This document shows, piece by piece, positions 33,221-42,464 of a stretch of DNA of 64,000 nt. A program made the position numbers and the translations under genes. The notes beneath the pieces are model-generated. The model had not been told where the DNA came from and ran no database searches. It saw nothing but the letters and a program-made list of their open reading frames with translations. Source of the stretch: Burkholderia sp. WAC0059. GTDB lineage: Bacteria > Pseudomonadota > Gammaproteobacteria > Burkholderiales > Burkholderiaceae. Each line of letters starts with the position of its first letter. Position 1 is the stretch's first letter. The DNA lies in contig NZ_PNEO01000001.1 of assembly GCF_002870125.1 (NCBI RefSeq), positions 1 to 64,000 on the forward strand. The letters run 5' to 3'.

Positions 33221-33931
33221 GTGCCGGCCACGTCTTCTTCCGGAGCCGACCGTCGCGGGTTGCCCGTTGTCGCGGTGACTGGCATGGCGTTCGAGGCGCG
33301 CATTGCGCGCGGCCCGGGCGTCGAGGTCGTGTTCGCTGCCCGGGCGGATCTGCTTGAACGGGCGCTCGCCGCCGCGCTCTCGCGCGGCGCGTCCGGCGTC
33401 ATCAGCTTCGGGACGGCGGGCGGTCTCGCGCCCGACCTCGCGCCGGGTACGCTGATCGTCGCGGAAGCCGTAGAGGGGCCGTTCGGCCGCGCAGACACGG
33501 ATGCCCAGTGGTCCCAGCGCCTTGCCGCCGCGCTCGAAACGTCGCCGCTGGCCGGCCGGGTACGGCGCGGCGTGGAAGCGGCGGTCGTGGCGCCGCTGAC
33601 GGGCGCCGCCGACAAGCAGGCGCTGTTCCGCTCGACGGGTGCGCTGGCGGTCGACATGGAGTCGCATCTCGCGGCCGCGGCTGCGGCCGCGCGCGGCCTG
33701 CCGTTCGCGGTGTGCCGCGCGATCGTCGATCCGGCCTGGCGAAGCCTGCCCGCCGCCGCCACGGCCGGGTTGCGCGACGACGGCAGTACCTCGGTCTGGC
33801 CGATTCTGCGCGAATTGGTGCGCGATCCCGCGCAGCTTGGCGCGTTGCTGCGTCTCGCTGCCGATGCGCGGGCGGCGCGCGCGGCGCTCGTCGAGGCGCG
33901 ACGGGTTCTGGCGCAGGCCGGCGTACTGTAG
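33221..33931 (+). CDS. hpnG: Hopanoid phosphorylase HpnG
   Basis: A 236-residue protein of the nucleoside-phosphorylase superfamily: VVAVTGMAFEARIA near the start, ISFGTAGGLAPDLAPG (about residues 60-75), and VDMESHLAAAAAA (about 143-155), where Met and Glu contact ribose in this fold. It releases adenine from adenosylhopane to give phosphoribosylhopane, after HpnH. The start is either GTG at 33221 or GTG at 33215 overlapping the shc stop; both are in frame. It is the last gene of the hpnDE-shc-hpnG operon. Confidence 0.88.
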   Translation: MPATSSSGADRRGLPVVAVTGMAFEARIARGPGVEVVFAARADLLERALAAALSRGASGVISFGTAGGLAPDLAPGTLIVAEAVEGPFGRADTDAQWSQRLAAALETSPLAGRVRRGVEAAVVAPLTGAADKQALFRSTGALAVDMESHLAAAAAAARGLPFAVCRAIVDPAWRSLPAAATAGLRDDGSTSVWPILRELVRDPAQLGALLRLAADARAARAALVEARRVLAQAGVL

Positions 33932-33962
33932 CGTCGCTACAACCAGCACAATTTTGGCTCTC

Positions 33963-33991
33963 TTGTATTGATTCGGGAAAACCCTTATATT
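33963..33991 (+). promoter_or_regulatory. Sigma-70-type promoter for the thioesterase gene
   Basis: TTGTAT (33963-33968), a 17-base spacer, then TATATT (33986-33991), about 70 bp before the ATG at 34061. It lies just after the hpnG stop, so the thioesterase gene can be transcribed independently of the hopanoid operon. Confidence 0.55.
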
Positions 33992-34060
33992 CGCTACAAT
34001 CCTAGCGTTAACCCTAGGTCCACCTGGGAATCGGGAAATCACTTTCGAGGGGCGTACCAG

Positions 34061-34558
34061 ATGAGCCAGATGAATTTCCATACCCGCAAATGGGTCAAGC
34101 CGGAAGACCTGAATCCGAACGGCACGCTGTTCGGCGGCAGTCTGCTGCGCTGGATCGACGAAGAAGCCGCCATTTACGCGATTTGCCAGTTGGGCAACAA
34201 GCGCGTCGTGACCAAGTTCATGTCGGAGATCAACTTCGTCAGCTCGGCGCGCCAGGGCGACATCATCGAGCTGGGCATGACCGCAACCCATTTCGGGCGC
34301 ACCTCGATCACGCTGCGTTGCGAAGTGCGCAACAAGATCACGCGCAAAAGCATCCTGACGATCGACAAGATGGTGTTCGTGAATCTCGACGAGGTTGGCA
34401 ATCCGGCGCCGCACGGCCGTAGCCGGGTGATCTATGCCGACGAGGCCTTCGAGCAGTTTCGCGGGCAGACGGCGGTGCCGCCGGCCGGCGAGCCGGAGGC
34501 CCCGAAGGCGGGGGATGGGCTGGAAGAACGCCTGCCCGAAGTGGATACCGTGTATTGA
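34061..34558 (+). CDS. Acyl-CoA thioesterase, YciA-like hotdog protein
   Basis: A 165-residue single hotdog-fold protein with the active-site segment LNPNGTLFGGSLLRWIDEEAA (about residues 15-35; Asn and Asp are catalytic in YciA-type enzymes) and FVSSARQGDIIELG. It hydrolyses acyl-CoA to fatty acid and CoA in the cytosol. ATG at 34061 has GAGGGG upstream; a longer frame exists but contains the promoter. It stands between hpnG and a strong terminator; a role in hopanoid synthesis is not established. Confidence 0.88.
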   Translation: MSQMNFHTRKWVKPEDLNPNGTLFGGSLLRWIDEEAAIYAICQLGNKRVVTKFMSEINFVSSARQGDIIELGMTATHFGRTSITLRCEVRNKITRKSILTIDKMVFVNLDEVGNPAPHGRSRVIYADEAFEQFRGQTAVPPAGEPEAPKAGDGLEERLPEVDTVY

Positions 34559-34629
34559 TTCCGTAGCGGTTTCGGCCGGTGCCGTCGGGCGAGGATCGAC
34601 AGTGCGGCTCGGCCGGCTCCGGAGCCAGA

Positions 34630-34670
34630 AAAAACCCCCGGCAGGCGCGTAGCGTCTGCCGGGGGTTTTT
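34630..34670. terminator. Bidirectional intrinsic terminator
   Basis: A perfect 15-bp inverted repeat, AAAAACCCCCGGCAG (34630-34644) and CTGCCGGGGGTTTTT (34656-34670), with an 11-base loop. It has T-runs on both strands and lies between the convergent thioesterase and mlaA genes, so it can stop transcription from both sides. Confidence 0.93.
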
Positions 34671-34692
34671 CATTGCCGTGGCCGAAGATGCC

Positions 34693-35610
34693 TCAGGGCG
34701 TCGTTGCGCTGGCCGTACCCGATGCGGGAGCAGCCGGCGCCGCAGCGGGGCCGCTGGCAGCTACCGGCGCGGCCGGAGCCGATGCGGCAGCAGGAGCCGA
34801 TGCCGCCGCCGTGCCTGCCGCTACACCCGACGCCGCGCCCGTACCGGCGGCCGGGCTCGTGGTGGAGGAACTGCTGCCGTCGCCCGGGTCGCCGTAGTCG
34901 GGCGGCGGTGGCGAAGTCGAGCCCGACGAGCCGTGCAATGCCGAATTGCGCTGCTGCATGTAGGCGTCGCGTACGAACGAATATTCGTCGAGCGCCGCCT
35001 GCGAGAGCAGATCGCTTGCGCCGAGCATGTCGGCGCGGGCGCTGACGAACTGTACGACGTAGAGCGCGTTGCGATCGCGCGGATCGAGATCGTAGTTCAG
35101 CAGATTGAATCTCACGTCGACGGCCCGGCCCACCGCGTCGCGGAACGAGCTCGGTCCGAACAGCGGCAGCACGAGATACGGGCCCGACGGGATGCCCCAG
35201 TAGCCGAGCGTGAGCCCGAAGTCCTGGTTGTGCTTGGGCAGCCCTGCCGGCGTGGCGAAGTCGAGCAACCCGCCGATCCCGAAGGTCGAGTTCATCGAGA
35301 AGCGCACCAGGTCTTCGGTGGCGGCCGTTATCTTCAGTTGCAACAGGTCGTTGGCCATGTTGCCGAGGTCGCCGAGGTTCGAGAAGAAGTTGCTGATGGC
35401 CTGTTGCAGCGGCCGCGGCGTGATCTTCTGATAGCCGCGCGCGGCGGGTTGCGCGACCGTGTGGTCGATGGTGTCGTTGACCTTGAATATGACCCGGTTC
35501 ATCGGTTCCAGCGGGTCGTCCGCCTTGCGGTTTGGCCCCGTGGCACAGCCCCCCATCAGGACTGTCAGACTGGCCGCGGCTACCATCAGCGCGGCTTTTT
35601 GCTTCTTCAT
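34693..35610 (-). CDS. mlaA: MlaA/VacJ-family outer-membrane lipoprotein
   Basis: A 305-residue lipoprotein: lipobox LMGGC (Cys22), then DDPLEPMNRVIFKVNDTIDH and GYWGIPSGPYLVLPLFGPSS, hallmarks of MlaA, which removes misplaced phospholipid from the outer leaflet of the outer membrane. Residues after about 230 form a low-complexity tail of Ala, Pro, Ser and Gly not needed by the family fold. ATG at 35610 was chosen for the signal peptide. It lies 11 bp downstream of hpnN, forming an operon that links lipid and hopanoid traffic. Confidence 0.92.
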   Translation of the reverse strand: MKKQKAALMVAAASLTVLMGGCATGPNRKADDPLEPMNRVIFKVNDTIDHTVAQPAARGYQKITPRPLQQAISNFFSNLGDLGNMANDLLQLKITAATEDLVRFSMNSTFGIGGLLDFATPAGLPKHNQDFGLTLGYWGIPSGPYLVLPLFGPSSFRDAVGRAVDVRFNLLNYDLDPRDRNALYVVQFVSARADMLGASDLLSQAALDEYSFVRDAYMQQRNSALHGSSGSTSPPPPDYGDPGDGSSSSTTSPAAGTGAASGVAAGTAAASAPAAASAPAAPVAASGPAAAPAAPASGTASATTP

Positions 35611-35621
35611 CGGTCGATCCC

Positions 35622-38234
35622 TTATTTTTGCGATCTTGCGCGCTTCGCACGCGGCTCGCCCATCAGCACCGGCTGGAACACCACGGCGCCGATCAGCGTA
35701 CAGAACAGCGACAGCGCAAGCAGCCGCCCCATGCTCGAGGTGCCCGGATGGTGCGATAACCAGAGGCTGCCGAACGCGGTCGCCGTCGTCGCGGCGCTGA
35801 AGAGCACCGCATGCGTGAGGCTGGAATGCAGCAGGCCGGTCTGGCCCGCGCGCCATGCCATCACGAAGTAAATCTTGAAGGCCACGCCGACGCCGAGCAT
35901 GAGCGGCAGCGCGATGATGTTCGCGAAGTTCAGCGGCATGCCGAATACGACGCAGAGTTCGAGCGTGACGAGCGCCGACACGAGCAGCGGCACCAGCGTG
36001 CGCAGCACGTCGCCGAAGTGGCGCAGCGTGATCCACAGCAGGATCGTGATGAGGAGCACGGCCCATCCCGCCGCCTGCAGGAACGCCTTGATGATCGTGT
36101 CGGCCGAATGCAGGATCGAGATCGGCCCGCCGATCGCGCCGGGCTCGGCCGCCTTCACCCCGTGCGCGAAGCGCGCGAGCAGGGCGTCGTTGTTAGGATC
36201 GACGCCGGCCGGCACGCGCGGCGCGACGTCGACGATCGCCTGGCCCGTCGGCGCCACCCAGTCGCGCACCATCGCCGGCGGCAGCGTCTCGCGCGTGATC
36301 GGCGCGGGTTGCAGCAAGTCCGAGAGTTGTCCGAGCGCGAGTCGCAGCGGCAGCGAGAACGCGGCTTCCGCGCGGTCGCGCGTGGCTGCGTCGGCGTTGG
36401 CGAGTTTCGTCAGCGACGCCGACAGGTGCTCGGCCTCGGCCGCGCCCGGGCCCGGGTGGTCGCCGGCCGCGAGCGAGAGCTGGCCGGCGGCGCGCTTCAG
36501 CGCCGCGACGCGTGCCGCGTCGGTCGCCGCGGGCGCGGCCGGCTGCGTGAGCGCGGGCAGCAGTTGCTGCGCCGCGGCCGAGATCAGCGCCAGCTTGGGC
36601 GGCTGGTCCGGGGGAATCAGCGAACTGAGCGTCGTTGCGCGACCGACTTCGGGCAGCTTGCCAAGACGTGCCGCGATCTGGTCGGCCGCCGCGAGCGACG
36701 GTGCGAGGACGCTCACGTCGTTGATCGAGATGACCGGCGAATTCTTCAGCGCGATCAGCGTGGCCATCGATTCGGTATGCGGATCTTTCAGGTGCAGCGG
36801 ATTGAAGTCGAAGCGCAGATGCAGCAGCAGCGGCGACGCGCCGAGCACGACGACCAGCGTGCCGACGAGCACCGGCTTGCGATGGCGCGCGAGATACGCG
36901 TCCACGGGCGCGAGGCGCGCGAAGCCCGGCGAGGCCGCTTCGCCGCGCGGCGCGAACACGCGCAGCAGGGCCGGCAGCAGCGTCATGTTGCAGAAATACG
37001 CGACGAACATGCCGACGCCGGCGATCTGGCCGAGCTCCGAGACGCCGCGATAAGCGGTCGGCAGAAACGAAAAGAAGCTCTCGGCCACGGCCACGGCTGC
37101 GAGCGTGAGCGGCACGCCGACGCTGTGCGCGGTTTTCAGCAGCGCGCTGTCGAGCCGGTCGTCCTTGTAGCGCTCCTCGCGATACTTGACGCCGAATTGC
37201 ACGCCGAAGTCGACGCCGAGGCCGACGAACAGCACCATGAACGCCACCGAGATCATGTTCAGCGCGCCGACCATCATGAGCCCGAGCGCGGCCGTGATGA
37301 CGAGGCCGACCACGAGCGTGATCAGCACGGCGACGATCAGTTTGGCCGAGCGCAGCGCGAGCCAGAGGATCACGAGCACGACGATCGCGGTGAGGGCGCC
37401 GTTGAGCGCGGCGCCGTCCTCGACGGAGGCGAACTCCTCGTCGGCAAGCGGCTGCTCGCCGGTCAGCCTGACGCGCGCGCCGTAGCGCGCGTCGAGATGC
37501 AGCGCGGCGGCGGTGGCGCGGACCGCATCCGAGGCGCTGGCGCCGGCCTTCAGCGCGCCGTAATTGAGGACCGGCTGCACGGTGATGAACGCGTAGGCCG
37601 GCTTCGTCGCGACGTCCGTGTCCACCAGCGCGCGCCACGAGAACGCGGCCGGCTGGCCGGCCAGCACGCGGTCGACCGTGTCGGCGCTTTTGCCGAGCAG
37701 ATGGGCCATGTCGGGCAGCTTGACCTGGCCGATCGTGAGCGGCAGCAAGAGCGTCGTCGTCAGCGTATCCGCAAGGCCGGTCACGCTCGGATCCTTCGCG
37801 AGCGTGTTGACGAGCGGGCGCGCCTGAACGAGTTGCTTCGTCGTCGACTGCACGGTCGCGAGATCGGGGAACAGCAGGCCGTTGTGCTCGAAGAATGGGC
37901 CGCCGGCCGGCTGCGTGACCGAGCCGAATTCGCGGGCGTCCTGCTTTAGCGCGTCGGCGAGCGTGTCGGCCGCCGCGTCGGCGAGCTCCGGCGCATTGGC
38001 CTCGATCACGACGAGCAGCGCCTGGTCGCGCTGCGGGAACGCCTTGTCGAGGGCGTCGCCGAGCGCCGCCCATTTCGCGTCGTCCTGAACCAGCCCGCTG
38101 ACGTCCGTGTTGATCTTGAAATGCCCGGCCACGTAGACGCCGCTGAGCACGGCGACCAGCAGCGCCAGTGCAATGACCCACGCCGCGCGGCGCACCGACC
38201 AGGCGACGAGGTGAACGATGAAAGGCTTCAGCAT
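35622..38234 (-). CDS. hpnN: Hopanoid transporter HpnN (RND superfamily)
   Basis: An 870-residue inner-membrane RND protein of the MMPL/HpnN branch. The first span is at about 15-35, followed by a large periplasmic loop, then spans at about 275-440 ([26 protein letters not shown] is the conserved region), a second loop and a final group of spans (about 720-860). HpnN is needed to move hopanoids to the outer membrane in Rhodopseudomonas and is found in Burkholderia hopanoid clusters. It is followed by mlaA and divergent from hpnM. Confidence 0.92.
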   Translation of the reverse strand: MLKPFIVHLVAWSVRRAAWVIALALLVAVLSGVYVAGHFKINTDVSGLVQDDAKWAALGDALDKAFPQRDQALLVVIEANAPELADAAADTLADALKQDAREFGSVTQPAGGPFFEHNGLLFPDLATVQSTTKQLVQARPLVNTLAKDPSVTGLADTLTTTLLLPLTIGQVKLPDMAHLLGKSADTVDRVLAGQPAAFSWRALVDTDVATKPAYAFITVQPVLNYGALKAGASASDAVRATAAALHLDARYGARVRLTGEQPLADEEFASVEDGAALNGALTAIVVLVILWLALRSAKLIVAVLITLVVGLVITAALGLMMVGALNMISVAFMVLFVGLGVDFGVQFGVKYREERYKDDRLDSALLKTAHSVGVPLTLAAVAVAESFFSFLPTAYRGVSELGQIAGVGMFVAYFCNMTLLPALLRVFAPRGEAASPGFARLAPVDAYLARHRKPVLVGTLVVVLGASPLLLHLRFDFNPLHLKDPHTESMATLIALKNSPVISINDVSVLAPSLAAADQIAARLGKLPEVGRATTLSSLIPPDQPPKLALISAAAQQLLPALTQPAAPAATDAARVAALKRAAGQLSLAAGDHPGPGAAEAEHLSASLTKLANADAATRDRAEAAFSLPLRLALGQLSDLLQPAPITRETLPPAMVRDWVAPTGQAIVDVAPRVPAGVDPNNDALLARFAHGVKAAEPGAIGGPISILHSADTIIKAFLQAAGWAVLLITILLWITLRHFGDVLRTLVPLLVSALVTLELCVVFGMPLNFANIIALPLMLGVGVAFKIYFVMAWRAGQTGLLHSSLTHAVLFSAATTATAFGSLWLSHHPGTSSMGRLLALSLFCTLIGAVVFQPVLMGEPRAKRARSQK

Positions 38235-38284
38235 ACAGACACAGGTGCGTTGTCAGAGGCGTTTTTTTGGGCAATAGCGCACAA

Positions 38285-38360
38285 GTATACCGGCCTCGCG
38301 CACGGCGGCGTGCCGCATGCACACGGGTCGGCCGGGGCAAAGCCGGTATACTGGCCTCGC
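38285..38360. promoter_or_regulatory. Direct repeat in the hpnN-hpnM divergent promoter region
   Basis: GTATACCGGCCTCGC (38285-38299) and GTATACTGGCCTCGC (38346-38360) differ by one base and lie 61 bp apart in the 179-bp gap between divergent genes. TATACT in the second copy could be a -10 element; a similar GGTATACT stands before hpnD. They could be operator sites or duplicated promoter parts. Confidence 0.4.
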
Positions 38361-38413
38361 CGGGCGCGCTGCGCCAGCCGGTCCGGCGTTCACTCCACTG
38401 CCCAGATGAGCGT

Positions 38414-39019
38414 ATGAAACGTTATTTGACCGCTTTTTTCGCGGCTGCCCTAGTGTCGGGCACCGCCTGTGCACAGACTATTCCCGATACCGTCGTGAAG
38501 AACGCGGTCGAGGGAACGGTCGATGCAATGAAGGCCGACCCGCAGGCGCGCAGCGGCGACATGGCCAGGATCACCGCCGTGGTCGAAAGCCATTTCGTGC
38601 CCTCCACGGATTTCGAGCGCACGACCCGCATCGCGGTCGGCAAAGCCTGGACTACCGCGACGCCGCAACAGCAGCAGCAGCTCTATCAACAGTTCCAGTT
38701 GCTGCTCGTGCGAACCTACGCGGCGTCGCTTGCACAGTTGCGTGACCAGCAGGTGACGTTCAACTTCGTGCCTTCGCACACGGCGGCGGACGCGAAGGAT
38801 ACCGTCGTGCAATCGCACGTGATCAGCAACGGCGGCGACGACGAGATCGACTACCGGCTCGAACACGCCGCGTCGGGCTGGAAGATCTACGACATCAACA
38901 TGATGGGCGCCTGGCTGATCCAGGTGTATCAGAACCAGTTCGCCGAGCAGCTCTCGAGGGGCGGCATCGACGGGCTGATCAAGTTCCTGACCGATCACAA
39001 CGCCCGCGGCAACGACTGA
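38414..39019 (+). CDS. hpnM: Hopanoid-associated HpnM, MlaC/Ttg2D-like periplasmic protein
   Basis: A 201-residue protein with a signal peptide ending in GTACAQ (about residue 20). The mature protein is of the toluene-tolerance Ttg2D/MlaC type (DFERTTRIAVGKAWTTATPQQQQQLYQQFQLLLVRTYAASL). Such proteins carry lipids across the periplasm. Its position, divergent from hpnN and beside mlaA, suggests it hands hopanoids or phospholipids between membranes. ATG at 38414. Confidence 0.92.
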   Translation: MKRYLTAFFAAALVSGTACAQTIPDTVVKNAVEGTVDAMKADPQARSGDMARITAVVESHFVPSTDFERTTRIAVGKAWTTATPQQQQQLYQQFQLLLVRTYAASLAQLRDQQVTFNFVPSHTAADAKDTVVQSHVISNGGDDEIDYRLEHAASGWKIYDINMMGAWLIQVYQNQFAEQLSRGGIDGLIKFLTDHNARGND

Positions 39020-39149
39020 TCGTTTTTTCCGCGCGCCGCGGGGATCGTCCCCGTCGCGCGCGGACTCTCGCGGCAGTCTTTCCCGGCAAGAACCGGATTC
39101 CCGGGTCAGGCAGCGCCGCGCATGCCGGTGGCCGCGCGGCGCCTCGCGC

Positions 39150-40301
39150 TCAATGCGCCGCGACCGTCGCCGGCTTGCCGGTCTGGGCCGCGTGCTTGAT
39201 CTCTTCGAGCTTGATCTCGACGTGGCGCGAGAACACGTACTCGGCCGGCCGCTGATGATCGAGCGGAATGTCCTGCACGAACGCGCCTTCCGTCTTCGGG
39301 CCGCTCAGGCTGACCTTCAGCGCCTTGAGCGGATGCGCGAACGTATCCATCACGGCCGTCGCCTCGAAGCCGCTGTGGACCATGCAGTCCGCGCACTTCT
39401 CGTAGTTGCCGGTGCCGTACTTGTCCCAGTCCGTCGTCTCCATCAGCTCCTTGAAGGTCTTCACGTAACCTTCGCCGACGAGATAGCAGGGCTTCTGCCA
39501 GCCGAACACGGTGCGCGCCGGGTTGCCCCACGGCGTGCACGCGTAGGTCTGGTTGCCCGCGAGGAAGTCGAGGAAGAGGCCCGACTGGCTGAACGACCAC
39601 TTCTTGCCCTTGTTGCCGCGCTTGAAGATATCGCGGAACAGCGTCTTGGTCTTGTCGCGATTCAGGAAATGCTGCTGGTCCGGCGCGCGTTCGTAGGCGT
39701 AGCCCGGCGACACGGTGATGCCGTCGACGCCGATCGGACCGAGCGAATCGAAGAACGCGGCGACGCGCTCGGGAACCGCGTCGTTGAACAGCGTGCAGTT
39801 GATGTTGACGCGAAAGCCGCGGCGCTTGGCTTCCCTGATCGCCGCGACGGCCTTGTCGTAGGTGCCGTCCTGCGAGACCGAGTGATCGTGCATTTCACGA
39901 TCGCCGTCGAGGTGGACCGACCAGACGAAATACGGGTTCGGCTCGTAGTCGTCCATCTTCTTTTCCATGAGCAGCGCGTTCGTGCAGAGATACACGAACT
40001 TCTTGCGCGCCATGATGCCCTTCACGATCGCCGGCATGTCCCGGTGCAGGAGCGGCTCGCCGCCCGCGATCGAGACGATCGGCGCGCCGCACTCGTCGAC
40101 GGCCCCGAGACATTCCTCGATGGAGAGGCGCTGGTTCAGGATGGGATCGGGGTAGTCGATCTTGCCGCAGCCGTTGCACGCGAGGTTGCAACGAAACAGC
40201 GGCTCGAGCATCAGCGCGAGCGGGTAGCGCTTGTTGCCGCCGAAATGCTGGCGCGCGATATAGGCGCCAACGCGGATTTTTTGTAGCAGCGGAATAGACA
40301 A
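39150..40301 (-). CDS. hpnH: Hopanoid radical SAM protein HpnH
   Basis: A 383-residue radical S-adenosylmethionine enzyme that attaches adenosine to diploptene, giving adenosylhopane, the first step toward extended bacteriohopanepolyols. The iron-sulphur cysteines are in CNLACNGCG (about residues 34-42), followed by a GGEPLLH motif. The C-terminal part has two further Cys regions (YACTPWGNP and CADCMVHSGFEA), as in SPASM-like extensions. The gene is 12 bp downstream of ispH, so the two are one leftward operon. Confidence 0.95.
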   Translation of the reverse strand: MSIPLLQKIRVGAYIARQHFGGNKRYPLALMLEPLFRCNLACNGCGKIDYPDPILNQRLSIEECLGAVDECGAPIVSIAGGEPLLHRDMPAIVKGIMARKKFVYLCTNALLMEKKMDDYEPNPYFVWSVHLDGDREMHDHSVSQDGTYDKAVAAIREAKRRGFRVNINCTLFNDAVPERVAAFFDSLGPIGVDGITVSPGYAYERAPDQQHFLNRDKTKTLFRDIFKRGNKGKKWSFSQSGLFLDFLAGNQTYACTPWGNPARTVFGWQKPCYLVGEGYVKTFKELMETTDWDKYGTGNYEKCADCMVHSGFEATAVMDTFAHPLKALKVSLSGPKTEGAFVQDIPLDHQRPAEYVFSRHVEIKLEEIKHAAQTGKPATVAAH

Positions 40302-40313
40302 GAGGCGTCCTCC

Positions 40314-41258
40314 TTAGACTTCACGTGCAACAAGCGGCTCCATCAGTTTCGATGGCAGCTTGAATTCGACTTTTTCTTCACGGCCCGCCATGGTCGAAAC
40401 CTCGACGGGGCCCAATGCGCGCAGCGCATCGATGACGTTCTCCACCATTTCCTCGGGTGCCGACGCGCCGGCCGTGATGCCGACCGCCTGCACGTTCGCG
40501 AACCACTCCGCCTTCACTTCGGAGCCGTCGGCGACGAGGTAGCTCGGCACGCCCGTTTCGCTGCCGATTTCACGCAGCCGGTTCGAGTTCGAACTGTTCG
40601 TCGCGCCGACCACGAGCAGCACGTCGACCTGGGTCGAGAGCTCGCGCACGGCCGCCTGACGGTTCTGCGTCGCATAGCAGATGTCGCGCGTGTCCGGGCC
40701 GACGATGTCGGTGAACCGCGCGAGCAGCGCGTCGATGATGCCACGCGTATCGTCGACCGACAGCGTGGTCTGCGTCACGTAGGCGAGCGGCGCGTCGAGC
40801 GGCAGGTCGAGCGTCGCCACCTCGGCTTCGCTCTGCACGAGCAGCACTCTGCCCGGGATCTGGCCGATCGTGCCCTCCACCTCCGGGTGGCCGGCGTGGC
40901 CGATCAGGATCAGCGTGCGGCCGGCCGAGACGTACTGGCGGCCCTGCACGTGCACTTTCGTGACGAGCGGACAGGTGGCGTCCAGCACGTCGAGGCTGCG
41001 CTCGTTCGCGGCGCGCTCGACGCTCTTGGCCACGCCGTGCGCGCTGAAGATCGCGACGGCGCCTTCCGGCACCTCGTCGAGCTCTTCCACGAAGCGGGCA
41101 CCTTTATTGCGCAGGTTTTCGACCACATGCCGATTGTGGACAATTTCATGGCGCACGTAGATCGGCGCGCCGTGCTTCTGCAATGCGCGATCGACGATCT
41201 CGATCGCGCGAACCACGCCCGCACAAAAGCCGCGGGGCTGGGCAAGGATGACTCGCAT
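40314..41258 (-). CDS. ispH: 4-hydroxy-3-methylbut-2-enyl diphosphate reductase IspH
   Basis: A 314-residue [4Fe-4S] enzyme, the last step of the MEP isoprenoid pathway, giving IPP and DMAPP. Cluster cysteines are in [14 protein letters not shown] (Cys12), [12 protein letters not shown] and [11 protein letters not shown]. The active-site Glu lies in ATQNR-type context, and [11 protein letters not shown] is also conserved. ATG at 41258 gives the family's usual length; the frame runs further upstream. In this cluster it may raise precursor supply for hopanoids. A second housekeeping ispH copy is expected on the main chromosome (inference). Confidence 0.96.
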   Translation of the reverse strand: MRVILAQPRGFCAGVVRAIEIVDRALQKHGAPIYVRHEIVHNRHVVENLRNKGARFVEELDEVPEGAVAIFSAHGVAKSVERAANERSLDVLDATCPLVTKVHVQGRQYVSAGRTLILIGHAGHPEVEGTIGQIPGRVLLVQSEAEVATLDLPLDAPLAYVTQTTLSVDDTRGIIDALLARFTDIVGPDTRDICYATQNRQAAVRELSTQVDVLLVVGATNSSNSNRLREIGSETGVPSYLVADGSEVKAEWFANVQAVGITAGASAPEEMVENVIDALRALGPVEVSTMAGREEKVEFKLPSKLMEPLVAREV

Positions 41259-41597
41259 AGGGTGGCGAACTCCGACTGACGCGGGTTTCGAAGAAGTCGG
41301 TAAAAAAGACTCTATCGCCGCGACCATCATAATTAATGGGCGCACCGAACCCGATTTCAAACCGGCGCACCAAGACCAAACGCGCATTTTAACGCGATTA
41401 CGGGCAGTTTGCTGCGCACTTCTCGCGCTGCGGCGTTTGCACCGCGGCGGCATTTCTTGCCAGTGTTTCCCCTATGTTGCCGTGCAGCGCGATTCGGGAA
41501 CCCTTAAACTGTTCGGTCCTGCCCGGACAGCGCGTTGTGCGGCTCACGGGCCGGCCGGACGAAAGAAATCCGAAAGAAACCGATTGCGGATATCCCG
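41259..41597. other. Divergent promoter region between ispH and hpnC
   Basis: 339 bp without a gene. It separates the leftward ispH-hpnH operon from the rightward hpnC-hpnB operon. Short AT-rich patches at about 41325-41340 and 41385-41400 are the only promoter-like parts. No clear repeat was seen. Confidence 0.5.
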
Positions 41598-42464
41598 ATG
41601 GAAGTCGACCACTACGAAAATTTCCCGGTCGCGCGCGTGTTGATGCCCAAGGCCCTGCGCGCGGCGGTGAGCGCGATCTACCAATTCGCGCGCACGGCCG
41701 ACGACGTCGCGGACGAGGGCGACTGGAGCCCCGCCGAGCGCCACGCGCGGCTCGCCGACCTGCGCGCCGGCCTCGAGGCGGTCGCCGCGGGACGGCCCGC
41801 GCCCGTGCACCCGATGCTGTTCGCGAAGCTGGCGGACGTGGCGGCGGTCCACCGGCTGCCGCTCGAACTGTTTCACGATCTCGTCGAGGCATTCGACCAG
41901 GACATCGACACGCTGCGCTACGCCGACTGGCCCGCGCTGCTCGACTATTGCCGCCGCTCGGCCAATCCGGTCGGGCGGCTCATGCTGCATCTGATCGATG
42001 CCGCAACGCCCGAGAACTGCGCCGATTCCGATGCGATCTGCACCGCATTGCAGCTCATCAGCTTCTGGCAGGACGTCGAGGCCGACTGGGAAAAGGGCCG
42101 CATTTATCTGCCGCATGCCGATCGCGAGCGTTTCAACGTGACCGAGGTCCAGATCGCGGCCGGCGTCGTGGACGATTCGTGGCGCGCGCTGATGCGGCAC
42201 GAGGTGGCCCAGGCGCGCGCGATGATGGTGAGCGGCGCGCCGCTCGCGCTGCGCATTCCGGGCCGCTTCGGGCTCGAACTCTGCAGCGTCGTGCACGGCG
42301 GGCTGCGCGTGCTCGAACGCATCGAACGCGCCGGCTACGACGTGTTCCGGCACCGGCCGACGTTCAAGGCGCGCGACTGGATCGTCGTCGCGCTGCGCAC
42401 GGCGGGCATGTGGCTCTCGCGCCGCGTCAGCGTGCGCGTCGCGTCGATCGAGGGCCGGGCATGA
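41598..42464 (+). CDS. hpnC: Hydroxysqualene synthase HpnC
   Basis: A 288-residue squalene/phytoene-synthase fold protein converting presqualene diphosphate to hydroxysqualene, between HpnD and HpnE. Motifs: FARTADDVADEGDW (about residues 30-43) and FWQDVEADWEKGRIYLP (about 155-171). It starts at ATG 41598 (MEVDHYENFPVARVLMPK, the usual HpnC start). It is placed about 12 kb from hpnDE, while in many genomes the three genes are adjacent. It overlaps hpnB by four bases. Confidence 0.94.
   Translation: MEVDHYENFPVARVLMPKALRAAVSAIYQFARTADDVADEGDWSPAERHARLADLRAGLEAVAAGRPAPVHPMLFAKLADVAAVHRLPLELFHDLVEAFDQDIDTLRYADWPALLDYCRRSANPVGRLMLHLIDAATPENCADSDAICTALQLISFWQDVEADWEKGRIYLPHADRERFNVTEVQIAAGVVDDSWRALMRHEVAQARAMMVSGAPLALRIPGRFGLELCSVVHGGLRVLERIERAGYDVFRHRPTFKARDWIVVALRTAGMWLSRRVSVRVASIEGRA

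Noticed and set aside
34693..34920. Low-complexity tail of MlaA as a tandem DNA repeat
   Set aside because: The bases do not repeat in a regular unit; only the amino-acid composition is biased.
35811..37949. A 712-codon rightward open frame opposite hpnN
   Set aside because: It is the antisense shadow of the well-supported hpnN gene, rich in Arg, Glu and His without any domain.
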